A stretch of DNA of 64,000 bases from NCBI GenBank assembly GCA_963969345.1, contig OZ017767.1, forward strand, positions 7,840,739-7,904,738, written 5' to 3'. Made by a program: the position numbers and the translations under genes. The notes below the pieces were generated by a model. That model worked only from the letters and a program-made list of their open reading frames with translations. It did no database searches and had not been told where the DNA came from. Below, piece after piece: positions 48,174 through 60,111 of this stretch (positions within the stretch are counted from its first letter, which is position 1; each line of letters begins with the position of its first letter). Source of the stretch: Turbatrix aceti (lineage: Eukaryota > Nematoda > Chromadorea > Rhabditida > Panagrolaimidae).

Positions 48174-51100
48174 ATGAGTCTGACCGTAACCGAAACCCTT
48201 ACAAATGCTTCCGCGCGGGAGCCTCTGCTCAATAATCTATCAGGTGAGTATTTTTTGGTGGGGTTTTGGGGAATTTTTTGTGATTACGGTAAAAATTTTT
48301 GGGGAGCGAAAAAATTATAAAATGGATTACTGATTTTATTTTTAAAATGTTTTTATCGGTTTTTGCACTCCTATCAGATCAGAATTTTCTAAAAGCGATC
48401 CGAAGTGATGTCATTTTTATTTCTTTGGACAACAACGACAATGACAGTTGTTTGCCACGAGCAAGGAAGGAGTGAAGGAAGGAAGGAAGATGGAGTATTA
48501 AAATTTACAATTTACGTCTATCGATTTTTTTGCTCCGCCGCACAGGCACAGGAGAGAGGCAGTTTGAGGGGTACGTACGGACGCGACGGATGCCAGCCGC
48601 CGTGGAGAAAAAAAAAAGAAAGAAATTATTTTGATCTCCTTCTTCTCCGCGTTGGTCGGTGTACAACCGGTCTTTCTTCTTTCCTTCGCTCGCTCGCTCG
48701 TTTTCCTGCCTCTTTGCTTGGCTGCCCATCACCATCAACAACATGAAGATGCGATTGCTTTTTTGAAGGCAACTGCCTTTCAAAAAAATTGAATTCTTCC
48801 TTCTTTGCTTTTTTTTTGCTGTCAGAAAATTTGAATATATTTTTTTTGAAAAACCTTTTTTAAAATTTTTCAATGCCAAATTTTAATTTTTAAAATTTAT
48901 TATTTTTTATTTTGCGGAATTTAAATTTTTGATCAATCAAAATTGAGTAAATGTGGATAATTTTTGGTACTTTTTCAACAACAATTTTTTTTTCATTGAA
49001 TTAAGAAACTGCGTTTTTGAATTTTTAAATAAAAAAAAATTTTTAAAGAACTGAAATCTTTTTTTTTTCAATCTTGATAAAATATAGAATTTTTGGAGCA
49101 CTTTGAAAACGTTTTTTTTTTAAATCTCAATAAAATAAAGGTAATTTTTTATGCCTTACTGTACTTTTTTATCACCAAAATTTTTTTTTGCGATAAAATA
49201 AAATTCAAACTGCTCCCAGATTAAAAATTGAAACCCTAGCCTAACCTAAAAACAGTCATATTATTTTTTGTTCATTTTTGTGAGTCAAATAAACGTTCCC
49301 AATGAATCACGACATCGAACTGCGTGGGACGCGCTGTACTACTTTTTGTGGTCATTACTGTCAACAGTTTATCTGTCCAAGACGTAAAAGGAAGCTGATA
49401 ACAGTGTGTGGGCTGTAGTATGTGCTACATATAAAATAACAACCGACACAGTTGTAGATACATGTTTTCCACCTGTGTATAAATATAAATGTTACTAGAA
49501 CCCTCTTTGATTTATTTGAGCGACCGACCATTCACGTGATTTTTTTTTCTTTAACGTGAACTGGGTAAATATTGTTCAACCCGAGCTCTGACTTGTCTAG
49601 ATACTTACCTGTCTACCTGTGCTTTCTTCCTCTCGGGTTATTATAAAAGCCAAAGAGACTGACTTTAAATTCTTTTTAGTGTTTTTCTAGAATTGTTTGT
49701 GACTTTGGTTGAAAAACTGAAAAACTTTTTTTCATTTTATTTTTCTTCGGCCGCGGAAGTGCCGATTTCCGATTTTTACTATGATATGCTGGCGATCGAG
49801 CGGGGTTGTAAATGTTGTAAATATTAAAAAAAGGGAAAGGATGACTCATCGCTTGTTTTTCTAGACAGTCTTGTTTTTTTTGTTGATGTTGTCCAGATGG
49901 GCAGTATAAATTGTCGTTACGCACACCCAACCGCATGGATGAATGGCGAGGAGGTGAGGTACACTGGAGTGAATGACTGTCTATTCGCTGTTTATTTTTT
50001 TGGTGGTGAATCTTCAGGTGTGTGGTGTTTGTTTTGACGCCTCAGTGTGGTCGTATTTTTTTTATTAAATTTTTTTTTGGGGTATAAAATGACGGATTTT
50101 TAAATTCAATTTTTTTTGAACCAAAAATTGTGTTCAATTTTATTATTTCATTAAAAAAAAGCGAAAAAAATTGCGATTAAAAATGTAAATATTTCAATTA
50201 TAAATTTTTTTGCGAAAACAAAAAAATTTTGTAGTAATTTAAAAAAAAATGGTGCGTAAATTTTTGTTTTTGCAAAAAAAATTTAATTGAAATATTTACA
50301 TTTTTAATCACGAATTTTTTCAAAAATTTTGTCGTGCTTTTTTTCGTTGTTGCGCTTAATTTTATTTCAGAATAAAAAAATTAATAATTTTTTCGATTTT
50401 TTTTAAACGAATTTCGACAATCTACCGATTTTCTGATAAATATGTATATTTTTTTAATTTTGAAATTTTTCTGTACAAAAATGGTATTCATGCTTTTTTG
50501 CCCATTTTTTCATTGCGAAACTTTTTTTTTATATTGGCAGTCATTTCTCAAATATTTGAACTGTCAATTCACAGATTGTTTAAATTTTGGAGATTCTGTT
50601 GAAAATTCGCGCTGATTCACTCTTCTGCGGTTTTTTCGGTCCCTGTGTTTGAAAAGTCTCCTTTTACAACTCTTGCGCAATTTTTTCCCTCTCTCTCATT
50701 TTTTATGCATTAGAAAATTTTATTTATTTTGCCGTAAAAATTTTTTTTGCGGATTCTTCAAATAATTTTTTGTTCTTTGTTTCAGACACAGTAACGAAAA
50801 AATCACGTCCATTCCTACGGATGCCATCGGAGAAGAACAGAAAGAAGTCGTCGCAGTCGCTGGACGCCATCAAAGTCAAGGGACCCGGCCACACACTCTG
50901 CAGCGACACCGAATCTGACCTTTCTCCCGTTTCCTGCACTGTCGCAGAATTTCCGATTACCAGGGTTCCCAAGACGAATACCATCCGTGTGTATACACCC
51001 AACCTCAAGCCCTACGATGTGCCATGCGAGGATCTCGCGAAAGTGACCGTCAAGGAGGTTCTTGAAAAAACTCTCCGCCAAAGCACCGGCGCTTCCGGGG

Positions 51101-53369
51101 TCTTTCATGGAATGTTTGACCTCTACTTTATGAGTCCTCTTCTCTCCGTCCCACTCAAGCCTAATTACGTTCTCTGGGACGTATATAACAGTTGGCCCGG
51201 ACTTGTACAGAAATTCACAGAAGCCAGTCCCGAGGACAGAATCGACGATCTACCGACTCTGATTTTGAGAAGGAGTATCTATTTTACGCCTGAGGCTGAG
51301 AAAAAGGTATGTTTTTTTTTCTTTGGCGAATATAAAAAATTCTTGGTGCCCCTGAAAAATGCACTTTTTGCCCAGAGGGCACCTGTGAATGCCCCATGCC
51401 ACAGGCGACCGGGCAGCTTTTGTTAACGCATGTCAAAAAAACCATGCGTGGACAATTGAAAGCACAAAGACGTCCAAAAAATGTTTTTTTGAGAATTACA
51501 CCTTTGAATTTTCAATGAAGGATTTTGTTGTGGTTGAATGATCAAATTTGGGGTAAAAAAGCGTTGGAAACTTTTTGAAATCAAAAAATCGCAGAAAATC
51601 AAAGTTTTCCACTCGAGAACCAAGTTTTTACGATTTGTTGGTTTTTGAATTTGAAAAATGTGCATTTTACTTTTTTCCGTTCGGGAGCATCATTTTTTGA
51701 AAAACATTTTTTTTGCTTGAAGTTCAGTTTTTGCAAACTTTTTGTGTGCACTTTTTTTGTATCTTTATGCACTTCGTCTTTTTTTTGTTCAGGAATACCG
51801 TTTTGAAAAATGATTTCCCTTCAAGAACCCTATTCCGCAAACTTTTTTGAATTCAAAAAATTTCTTTTTTTTCCGTTCGAGAACCTATTTTTCACATTTT
51901 TTACTTTATCATGCCATTTTTTTTTCAGTTTGACGAACAATGCCGCGGAAAACCCTTGGAACAACCAGCAAAGCGTGCCATCGACATGCTCTACGCCGAC
52001 GCTCTGGATTCCTACATGAGTGGAAAATACGTCGTCAAGTGTGAGGACATCATGCAGCTTGCGGCCTATCAGTTGGTTATCGACAAGGAGATTCCCAAAG
52101 ATGCCAAAAAGCTTACCACTTTCGTACAGTGAGTTTTTCTTCTTCTTTTTTTGTGGCTATAATACTTTTTTTTTCACCTGCTCGGAAATTATAATTTATT
52201 ATTATTATTTTGCTTTTCAGCGACAACCTGCAGGACGTTGTACCGGAATGTTGTATCAACAAGATGCAGTGCATCATGTTTTTCGGCATTGAGAAGATGC
52301 GGTTCTGGAAGAGTCACGAAGACAAGATTCTGGGACTCGTCGAAAAGTGCAAGGCCAAGGACAAGACCGAGCTTCAGATGAACTACATTGCCATTCTTCG
52401 GCAGACGCCTTATTATGGGTATGTTTTATTGAAAAAAAAATATTTTCTGCAAAAGTTTTTATTAAAAAAAATTGTAATTAAAAACAAAAAAAAATTTTAT
52501 GTTGTATTGAAAAAAATGTTTTCTTTACATTTTTCAAAAAATGTTTTCTTTACATTTTTCAAAAAATGTTTTCTTTACATTTTTCAAAAAAAAACTGTTT
52601 TTTCAAAAAAAACTGTTTTTTGAAAAAAAAAATTACCAGAAATTAAAAAAAAAATTTTTTTTACAAAAAAAACCTTTTTAAATTAAATTTTAAAAATTAA
52701 AAAAAAATTATAATTTTTTTTTTATAAAAAATTTATCTTTTTTTGGAAACAGATTTTTTTGATAAACTATTTTTTGACACTTTCTTTTTTTTTGCAAAAT
52801 TGAACAATAAAAAAATTTTTTATGTTGAAAAAAAAATTGTTGTAGTCAAAAAAAAATTTTTATTATGCATAATTTTTTTTAGAGCTGCGTTCTTCGACGG
52901 AAGAATCGAGAAAAACCAGATTCCGCAAGCACTCAAGAACCTGAACCTCCCAAAACTCCAGGACCTGACCGAAATCCAAGTCCGTGTGAGCGTTCGCTCC
53001 GATGTCGTCACAGTCGTCGAAAAGACGAAGAAAGAACTCCTCGTACAGATCGCGCTCTCCAACTGCGAATGGCACCAGGTAAATCCCGCTCCCGAAGATG
53101 CCGCCGGCGTTCCCAGCCTCGTGCTGCACTTCTTCAAGGATCCCCGCGAGCAGGGACCCAACACGCCGTCGTTCGCGCTCCCGATTTTCACGAAACAGGC
53201 TCCGTTGGCTGTCAAATGCCTCAAAGCCTTCCGAAACTCTCCCCCGACGACTCCGACTTCCAACTTTGTCTCTCCGTCGGTCGTCAAACTCTGCTCTGCG
53301 TACCTGGACGAAAAGCAGAAGGTCATGACCGCTCAGAGCTTTCTCAAGAAGATCCAACCACTCAATTAG
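48174..53369 (+). CDS. FRMD8-like FERM-domain protein
   Basis: FRMD8 (iTAP; Drosophila Bili) is a FERM protein that binds iRhoms and stabilises ADAM17 sheddase complexes at the membrane, and also affects Wnt receptor signalling. Five exons (48174-48243, 50786-51306, 51929-52128, 52221-52418, 52883-53369) give 491 residues; human FRMD8 is 464. The F1 lobe starts at about residue 88 (NTIRVYTPNLKPYDV). MSPLLSVPLKP near 139 matches the human VSPLLEVQLKP, and LILRRSIYF matches LQFRRNVFF. The F2 lobe spans about 198-325. TPYYGAAFFDGRIEKNQIPQ near 325-344 matches LPFYGCAFFHGEVDKPAQG at the start of F3. A short first exon and a 2.5-kb intron were placed by phase. A TTTTTTCAG acceptor at 48106 could be the spliced-leader site. 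Confidence 0.85.
52511..52585 (+). repeat. Three perfect 25-bp tandem copies
   Basis: Unit AAAAAATGTTTTCTTTACAT plus TTTTC, repeated three times without change in the last intron of the FRMD8-like gene. The identity suggests recent expansion. Confidence 0.85.
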
Positions 53370-54705
53370 GCCCGGGCTGGGGTGTTTGTGTTCTTTTTTT
53401 TTCCTGTTTGTTTCTCCGGGCTGTGGAGAAACAAACAAATTTTTCATATCTTTTTTTTTGGCTTTTACGGGGCTCGCGGAGGCTCGCTCCATTGCAGCAG
53501 GCTGCAGTCCTGATGGCTGTACCGTGCTACTGACTGACTACTGACTGACCTCCGACTGACCGATCCACCCAATGATTCATTCACGTTTTTTTACGATAAC
53601 GGCATAATTACGATAACGCTAATGTAACAATTTTTGTTGTTCTAATGTCTCTTGACTGGTTGAGGGATGGGTTTACGTTCACCGTTGATTTTTGCTATCT
53701 CGCAGCGAAAATTCTTTGCGGACACAGATTTTGTTCGGTCCCGCCGCGATTTTTTGGAAACTGTATTTTTTGTCCCGCAGCGAAATTTTTTGCTACTGCC
53801 GAATTTTCTTTGTCCCGTAGCGAAAATTTTTACGCCCCCTAATTTTTTCGGTCTTGCAGCGATTTTTTTGCAGACGCTGCATTTTTGGTCCTGCAGCGAT
53901 CATTTTTGATAACGTCTTTTTTTTGTCCCGCAGCGAAATTTTTTGCTACTGCTGAATTTTCATTGTCCTGCAGCGAAAATTTTTACGACTGCTATATATC
54001 TTTTTCGGTCCCGCAGCGATTTTTTTTTCGCAGACGCTACATTTTTTGGTCCTGCAGCGATCATTTTTGATAACGTCTTTTTTTTTGTCTCGCAGCGAAC
54101 GTTTTTGATAACAAGATTGATCCCGTTACGTCAGCGCTGCGTGATTTTCCTTCTTTGGACTATTTGAGCTGTGAAGCAAAATCACGCAATGTCTGATGTG
54201 CGCTATCGCAATGAACGTAAACGTACGCTTTTTCAAAGATCGGTTACGGTATCGGTGGACGGTCGATTTTTGTCAGCTCCTGTACTTATCACTTATTTTT
54301 ATTTTTTTTTCTTACTTCGGGGTAACTTAGTTATTAGTAGTCGCATATCACTGGTTTTTTATTATATTACGGTAGAATCAATCAGTTACTCCGTGGCATC
54401 ATACGAGGCTCCCATTCGACCCAACGAATCGATTTTTTTTTAATTTTCTTTTTTTGAGGCAAAATAATACAAGAAAGAAAAATTGTTATCCTTTTCCCCC
54501 AGTTTTCACCAAAAGCGTCGAGCATTGGTTGTTTATTATTATTTGCTTTTTATAACTGTGGATTGATATAAATAAAACGTTTTACATCACATCACGGCAC
54601 ACAACAAAGAAATGGTCGGTCACCAAGTGAAGAGAAAAGTGGTTTATTCTGAACGGAAAAATATTTTATTTTATGGTAGGAGGAAGTCGGTTTCTAACTC
54701 AGCAT
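53370..54705. other. Convergent region between FRMD8-like and EF-hand genes
   Basis: Apart from the repeat cluster it holds the 3' flanks of both genes; AATAAAACG near 54572 may be a poly(A) signal. No coding region seen. Confidence 0.5.
53690..54115 (-). repeat. GTCCCGCAGCGAAAATTTT repeat cluster
   Basis: About ten units of 30-45 bp with core GTCCYGCAGCGAAAATTTTT between the FRMD8-like stop and the EF-hand gene. They have the same orientation (GGTC...GAAAATT on the plus strand) as the cluster in the minus-strand coiled-coil gene, and here too face a minus-strand gene. Within the cluster, 53700-53890 and 53915-54075 look like a second-order duplication. Confidence 0.7.
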
Positions 54706-55058
54706 TCAGGCGATGTTAGCCAGCTGCTTGAATTCTGAAAATAATAATATAACATTTTTGCTTGCAAAAAAAGCGACAAGAAAAAAAAATACTCACCGTC
54801 GAGTCCGATGACTCCATCTTTGGCGAGTCGGGCAAAATCCGCGTCGAAGGTTGCCGGACTCTTGGCCGCCGATCCGAGAGCTTCGAAAGCCTTCCGGGCC
54901 TCGTCGAGGGTCAGGACGCCGTTTTTGTCGTCGTCGAACGAGTTGTAGATTTTTTCTAAAATTAAAAAAAAAAATTTTTGAAAAATTTTTTTACAGAAAA
55001 ATTTTTTGTGTCTTTTAAAAAATTTTTGAAGCTTACCAATTTCCTGAATGGAGACCAT
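54706..55058 (-). CDS. Small single EF-hand calcium-binding protein
   Basis: Three minus-strand exons (55058-55037, 54955-54797, 54734-54706) join in phase 1 to give 69 residues. A canonical EF-hand loop at residues 15-26 (DDDKNGVLTLDE) has acidic residues at 1, 3, 5 (Lys-Asn-Gly variant) and 12, flanked by helices EKIYNSF and ARKAFEALG. A second, degenerate hand follows (FARLAKDGVIGLDEFKQLAN), whose loop lacks several ligands. The size and single good loop suggest a small calmodulin- or S100-like sensor, not an enzyme. A TTTTTCAG acceptor ends 39 nt upstream of the ATG. Strongly Ala/Asp-coding exon 2 contrasts with the AT-rich surroundings. Confidence 0.75.
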
Positions 55059-57900
55059 GGCTAGTGTTTGTTGACGGAGAAAAAGAGAAAGCACTGAAAA
55101 ATTAGGAATTATTATACATACGCCATCGAGCCCCAAAATTGAGGGCAAGCGTCATCCAAGCCGCCTAATTTGTTCAATATGGGCACATGCATATTTTTTT
55201 GGGGGGGAGGGGATCACGCGGGAAATATAGACCCAACGGACGAAGGAGGACGGCTTTGGCTGTGGCTGTGGCTGTGGCAAGGTGAAATTGGAGAACGAAT
55301 GACTCCGACTCCAGCAACGGGCGTCGGTCGGCTACAATAAGAAGCCTTTTCAGGGCCCGGCCCGGCCCGTTGGGGGGCGGGACGACCAACTTTTTCCCCC
55401 CTGATGCTAGCTAAGGAGGAGGGGGGGGGGCTACAGGTGATGGTGCCACCGCAAAAAGGAAGCAAAGAAAGGTCAGACTAAATTATGTCAATTAATTCAG
55501 TCTTTTTCAGTCCCGGGCAAAGAAAAAAGCAAAAAGCACCTTTTTCATCAATTTTTATTTTTTTTGGCAGATTTTTTTTAATAAACATTTCAGAAAAGTC
55601 TCACAAAAGAAAGAAGAAAGGAAAGATGAAAAACTCAAAAAAAAAACTCAAAATGGTATTGGATTTGGCCAGACAAAAAAAAAGCGGACGCTGAAAAGTT
55701 TCAGAAAATAATGAGTGCCCAGAAGAGCTGTACTTGGCAATCAAAATGTGCAGAGCAGAGCGTATTGTAATGAGGTTAACAATTTTAAAGCTTCCAAAAA
55801 AAAAGTTGTTATACTTTTTACTGGAAAATTGATTTCTCATAATTGCGTCTGAAATTTTTTGACTTTTAAAATTTTGTCTTGAAAAGTTTTTTGTCCAAAG
55901 AACACGCGAAAAAAGGCGAAAAGATGGTCATTGTAGGGAAAATTTTAACATTTGTGCCGTTTCTGAAATTTGCTTTTTCCAAAACAAAAAAGTTTTTGTT
56001 CACGAGGTCAAAGAGCATCGTAATCCAAAGTTCTTGCAACTTTGACGTCACATTTTAGACGACCTTATCGGTGGGGTATTATTACGTTCCCGAAACTGAA
56101 CACTGAATTTTTTCCCCAAAAATAATTTTTTTTATTTGAGAAATAAAAATTTCAAGGATTTTTGGAAGATGACACGTTTGAGCACGCATTCATCCTTCTT
56201 TTTAAAAAACATTTGATTTTTTCTGTCTTTAGAAATTCAACAAAGCTTTTTTTTTCAATTTTTGTTATCGGCTACAAAAATATTTTAATACAAAAATGGT
56301 AATTGTTGACGTCGAACAATGTGACGTAAATTGTGACGTATATCATTGTTATCACCGATCACTTTGGTTGATATACAATGCAAGCAGGAGCTCGTCGGTG
56401 TCCGCAAATAGAAATACTATCCGGTAGTCAGTCAGGTTGTTGCAAAAAGTGAAAAGTCAAAGAACGAACGAACGAACAAACAAATGTTGATGGAGCGAAC
56501 GGTGTTCTTTTTTGAGGGACATGCGATCTTATTTCAGAGGTGCTGCTACAAATAGATTATTCTGAATCCTTGAAATAAATTTGTTGGTTTTGGAAATCAG
56601 TTTTTTGGATGCTACTGTAAATTCTGTTTTTTTTTAATTTTTTGGGTTTAAAAAATATTTTCGAAAATTTGTTCGTTGAATTTTTTTGTAAATATTTTTT
56701 TGTTTTGCACGAATGCAAAATTTTATCTTGAATCAAAAATCTTCCGCCAACTGTCAAAATTTTCAAAAAAAATTTTTTTTCATTGAGTTTTGCAAGTTTC
56801 AAGCATGCATTTTCGTAGATGCACTGCAATTCTGTTTTTCATGTTGTTTTGCGTGGGGAGTCGTCAAAAATTATGCAACCATACATACTATTTGTCAAAA
56901 ACGACTTTACAACCGTTTTTTGGCGACATATTTAGCACATTGTTGACAAGCAATGAAGAAGTGCCTCAATTTTATTTTTTTTCGTAGATTTGCAATTTGG
57001 CAAAAAAATGAAATACATGCAAAAAGCAGCAAAAGTGCAAGTAAGGGACATTTTTTTTGGGAAACGAGAAAATCAAGCTTTGAAGAATGTCAAATGCCAA
57101 ATTGAAAACTGAAAATTGGTTATTTCACAGAACAGGAGGGTGCCATAATGTATGCAGCTTAAAAAAACTCGAATTTGCACCTGCATAAAAATTTTTTGGT
57201 AAAGCCGTGCAGCAAGAATTCACTTTTTATAGCATTAAAAAAATTTTAAAAGCTGTCAAATTTAAAAAAAAAGTAAAAAAACGCTCGAAAAAAATTTAAA
57301 AATAAACTTACAAATTTTTTTTTCAAAAAAAAATTTAAAAAAAATTGCTAATTTTTTTTCCAAAAAATTGTGAAACTAAAATTCAATTTTGCAAAATCTG
57401 AAAAAAAAATTTTTGAGCATCGAGTTAAAAAAAGCAGAAAAAACTCAAAAAAAATACATAAAAAATTTTTTAAATTCGAAAAATGTTTTTTTTTAATTTT
57501 TTTTGTTGGGCAAAAGTTTTGCTGTTCGTCGGATCAGAAATTTTTCCGTGGTTGTTAAATTATAAATGTCGAAAAAAAACGAAGAAAATCAAACAAATAC
57601 AAAAAAAAAGAAAAAACTCAAATACATTTTTTTTTCATTTTTTGGTCGTTCAGGACAGAACGCCAATGCGAACTTTGTTGTTTGGTTTTTTCGAAGACAA
57701 TCAACTGTTGCAATCTCGTGCAGGTCACATCCATCCTCCCATGACGACAATGTCTTATCTTTGGTGTCTTAGCGTCTAATCGCAATTGATTGGTCCGTTC
57801 AAGCGCGTCCGGTGTCCACGAGGTGCGAGAGACGGACGGCCTGCCGTGTGCCTTGAAAACAACCCCGCGTTTTCCGACTGCGACTGCACAGTGTTCACAA
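55059..57900. other. Intergenic, AT-rich
   Basis: No supported gene. It includes a TGGCTGTGGCTGTGGCTGTGG run near 55257, a G/C-rich patch to 55440, then long A/T tracts. Open frames are short and Lys/Phe-rich. Confidence 0.5.
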
Positions 57901-58741
57901 TCAGCGCCACGGAATGCCTGCAACATGCGAGCGCGCGCCAACGCGCTTGCTTCTTTGCCCTGCGGGTGCGTTGCATTTTTTTCTGGGGCATTTTTTTGAT
58001 TTCTGTGCTATTCCTGGTTATTCTCCGCATTTTTGCGAACAGATTGATGCCATTGCCGAAAAAACATATTCATTTTGGGTTGAGTTGCAAGCGTCCAAAA
58101 ATCGCTATTTTTGCAGAAACAATCATGGTCATAACATTTGAGATACTCATGAAATTGACTTCAAATTTTTTTTGTAGATGCAGCATAGTATCAAGAATGT
58201 ATAGCAAAACAAAAATCAAAAGAAAAGTTCATATGTTGGATAAAAATCGAGGATAACTGATATCCCTTATAAAAATGTGCGCGCGGATTCTCTTCAATCA
58301 GCAATATGAGTGCTCTCACAACGACAATTTCTAGCTTTCCGTGTCGGCGCAGGGTGCGTGCGCACATTTTTATATGGGATATCAGTTATTCTCGATTTTT
58401 ATCCAGCATATGAACTTTTCTTTTGATTTTTGTTTTGCTATACATTCTTGATACCATGTTGCATCTACAAAAAAAATTTGAAGTCAATTTCATGAGTATT
58501 TTAAATGTTATGACCATGACCGTTTTGCAAAAGTAGCGATTTTTGGACGCTTGCAACTCAGCCCAAAATGAATATTTTTTTTCGGCAATGGCATCAATCT
58601 GCTCGCAAAAATGCGGGGAATAACCAGGAATAGCACAGAAATCAAAAACATGCCCAAGAAAAAAAATGCAACGCACCCGCAGGGCAGAGAGGCAAGCGCG
58701 TTGGCGCGCGCTTGCATGTTGCGGGCATTCCGTGGCGCTGA
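57901..58741. mobile_element. 841-bp foldback (inverted-repeat) element
   Basis: The left arm, about 57901-58284, starts TCAGCGCCACGGAATGCC. The right arm is its reverse complement, about 58355-58741. The arms are about 380 bp and roughly 90-95% identical by eye, with small indels. The spacer is about 70 bp. Open frames exist in both arms, but the indels shift frame between them, so they are probably not coding. No target-site duplication was recognised. Confidence 0.75.
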
Positions 58742-60111
58742 ATTTAGCTGGCGGAGCACATTGTGGAACAGGTGAGTCTCGTTTTATCACAAAATTCTTT
58801 ATTTCCCCTTGATTGTTGGAATTTACGGTTTTTTAACGGTAAAATTGATGTAATTCGATTAGTGGCCTTCAGTCGATTTTTTTTTGTATTTTTTTCCTGG
58901 CTATCCGACCAAAAATCATGCAGGAAACAGCAGCGCGCATGTCTGCCTGTGAACAACCTCGAGGTCCTTTGATGATTGTAACACTCACGCACACTTTTCT
59001 TAGCAATCGATACAGTCATCTCCTTGTTTTTGTTGTTCGGAAAAGAAAGTTTCATTGATCGTGACTAATATTATTGGAAAAAAATGAGTTTTCTGTCCCC
59101 GAAATCCTGAGAAACAACTTTGTTTACAAAAACAAACAAAAAATTATTTCAAAGAACAACATTTTTTACAATTTTCGCTTCAGGGTCTCCGGAACGGGAT
59201 TTTCGCTTCAAGAACTCTAATATTCAAAAATGATGTGTTTTTATGAATCCTGAATTATTTTTTTTGGGATTTTTTCTAATTTCTTCCTCTTTGTTGATTT
59301 TTTAGATGATTGCACTGTTTTTTTGTGTTTGTTTGACCTTTGCGCCCAAAGCTAAATAGTGCAGTGCTGTCATGTCAGCAGACTTCTCCTGCCTGCCGCC
59401 TTTCATCTCTCAAATTTTTTTTCTGGGCCTCACCTATCTTTTAAATTGCAACCAACGCTGTCGCCTAGGCTGTGTTGCGTTTGCGCCGCCGCCGCGGGCC
59501 AAACAGTCTTCTCCGAGCAAAGAAGACAGTGTTGGTGTGCTTTCTTGTCTGACGCCTTTTGACTTGTCGTTTGTTTATCCTTTATCGTTCACCGTTCGTT
59601 TATTCCCCCCAAAAAGGTGTCATTTCTTTGTCTCAAATTAGCCTTTCTTCATCGTTCTCTTTAATTTTCTTTAATTTTGGTTTGTATAAATGAACTTTGT
59701 TCGTTTTACGTTTTACGTTGATTCGATGATTAAAGTCGGGTTCTTCTTTGCGCACGTTTTTCGTTTTTTTTTTCACGTCATGTGACTGACTCCCCCTCGC
59801 TGATAGGCGCACTTACTTCCATACTTATGTACCTGACGATCGAAGTAAAAAGAGTCCCCAAAATTTTTTTAAAGTTAATTAATTAATTTTATAGCCGGGA
59901 AAGAGAATCGGGCGTTTGCAAGTTCATTTTTTTGCCTCACGAAATTTGTTGCGTCACTTTTTACCTAAAAATGCGTTCTTTCCGTGCAAGATCTCATTTT
60001 CCTTCACTCGAGGCGGGGTTTTATTTGCAAAAAAAAAATTGTTGTACAAATTGTCTCAAATTTTGTAAATTCATCTTCATTCAATTTTTTTTCAGCACTA
60101 ATAAAATAACG
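58742..60111. other. Upstream region of the SWEET gene
   Basis: No supported gene. TTTTCGCTTCA(A/G)G(A/G)(A/G) motifs near 59170-59215 belong to the oriented repeat family, in plus orientation. Confidence 0.5.
60083..60095 (+). promoter_or_regulatory. Candidate trans-splice acceptor of SWEET
   Basis: TTTTTTTTCAG ends at 60095, 16 nt before the ATG at 60112, with no coding exon upstream. Confidence 0.45.

Noticed and set aside
52743..52882. Open reading upstream of the last FRMD8-like exon
   Set aside because: Lys/Phe-only translation of intron homopolymers; the exon starts after the TTTTTAG acceptor at 52882.
57786..58256. 156-codon frame in the 57.9-kb foldback as a gene
   Set aside because: The mirrored copy in the other arm is frame-shifted in its middle, so the frame is not preserved.
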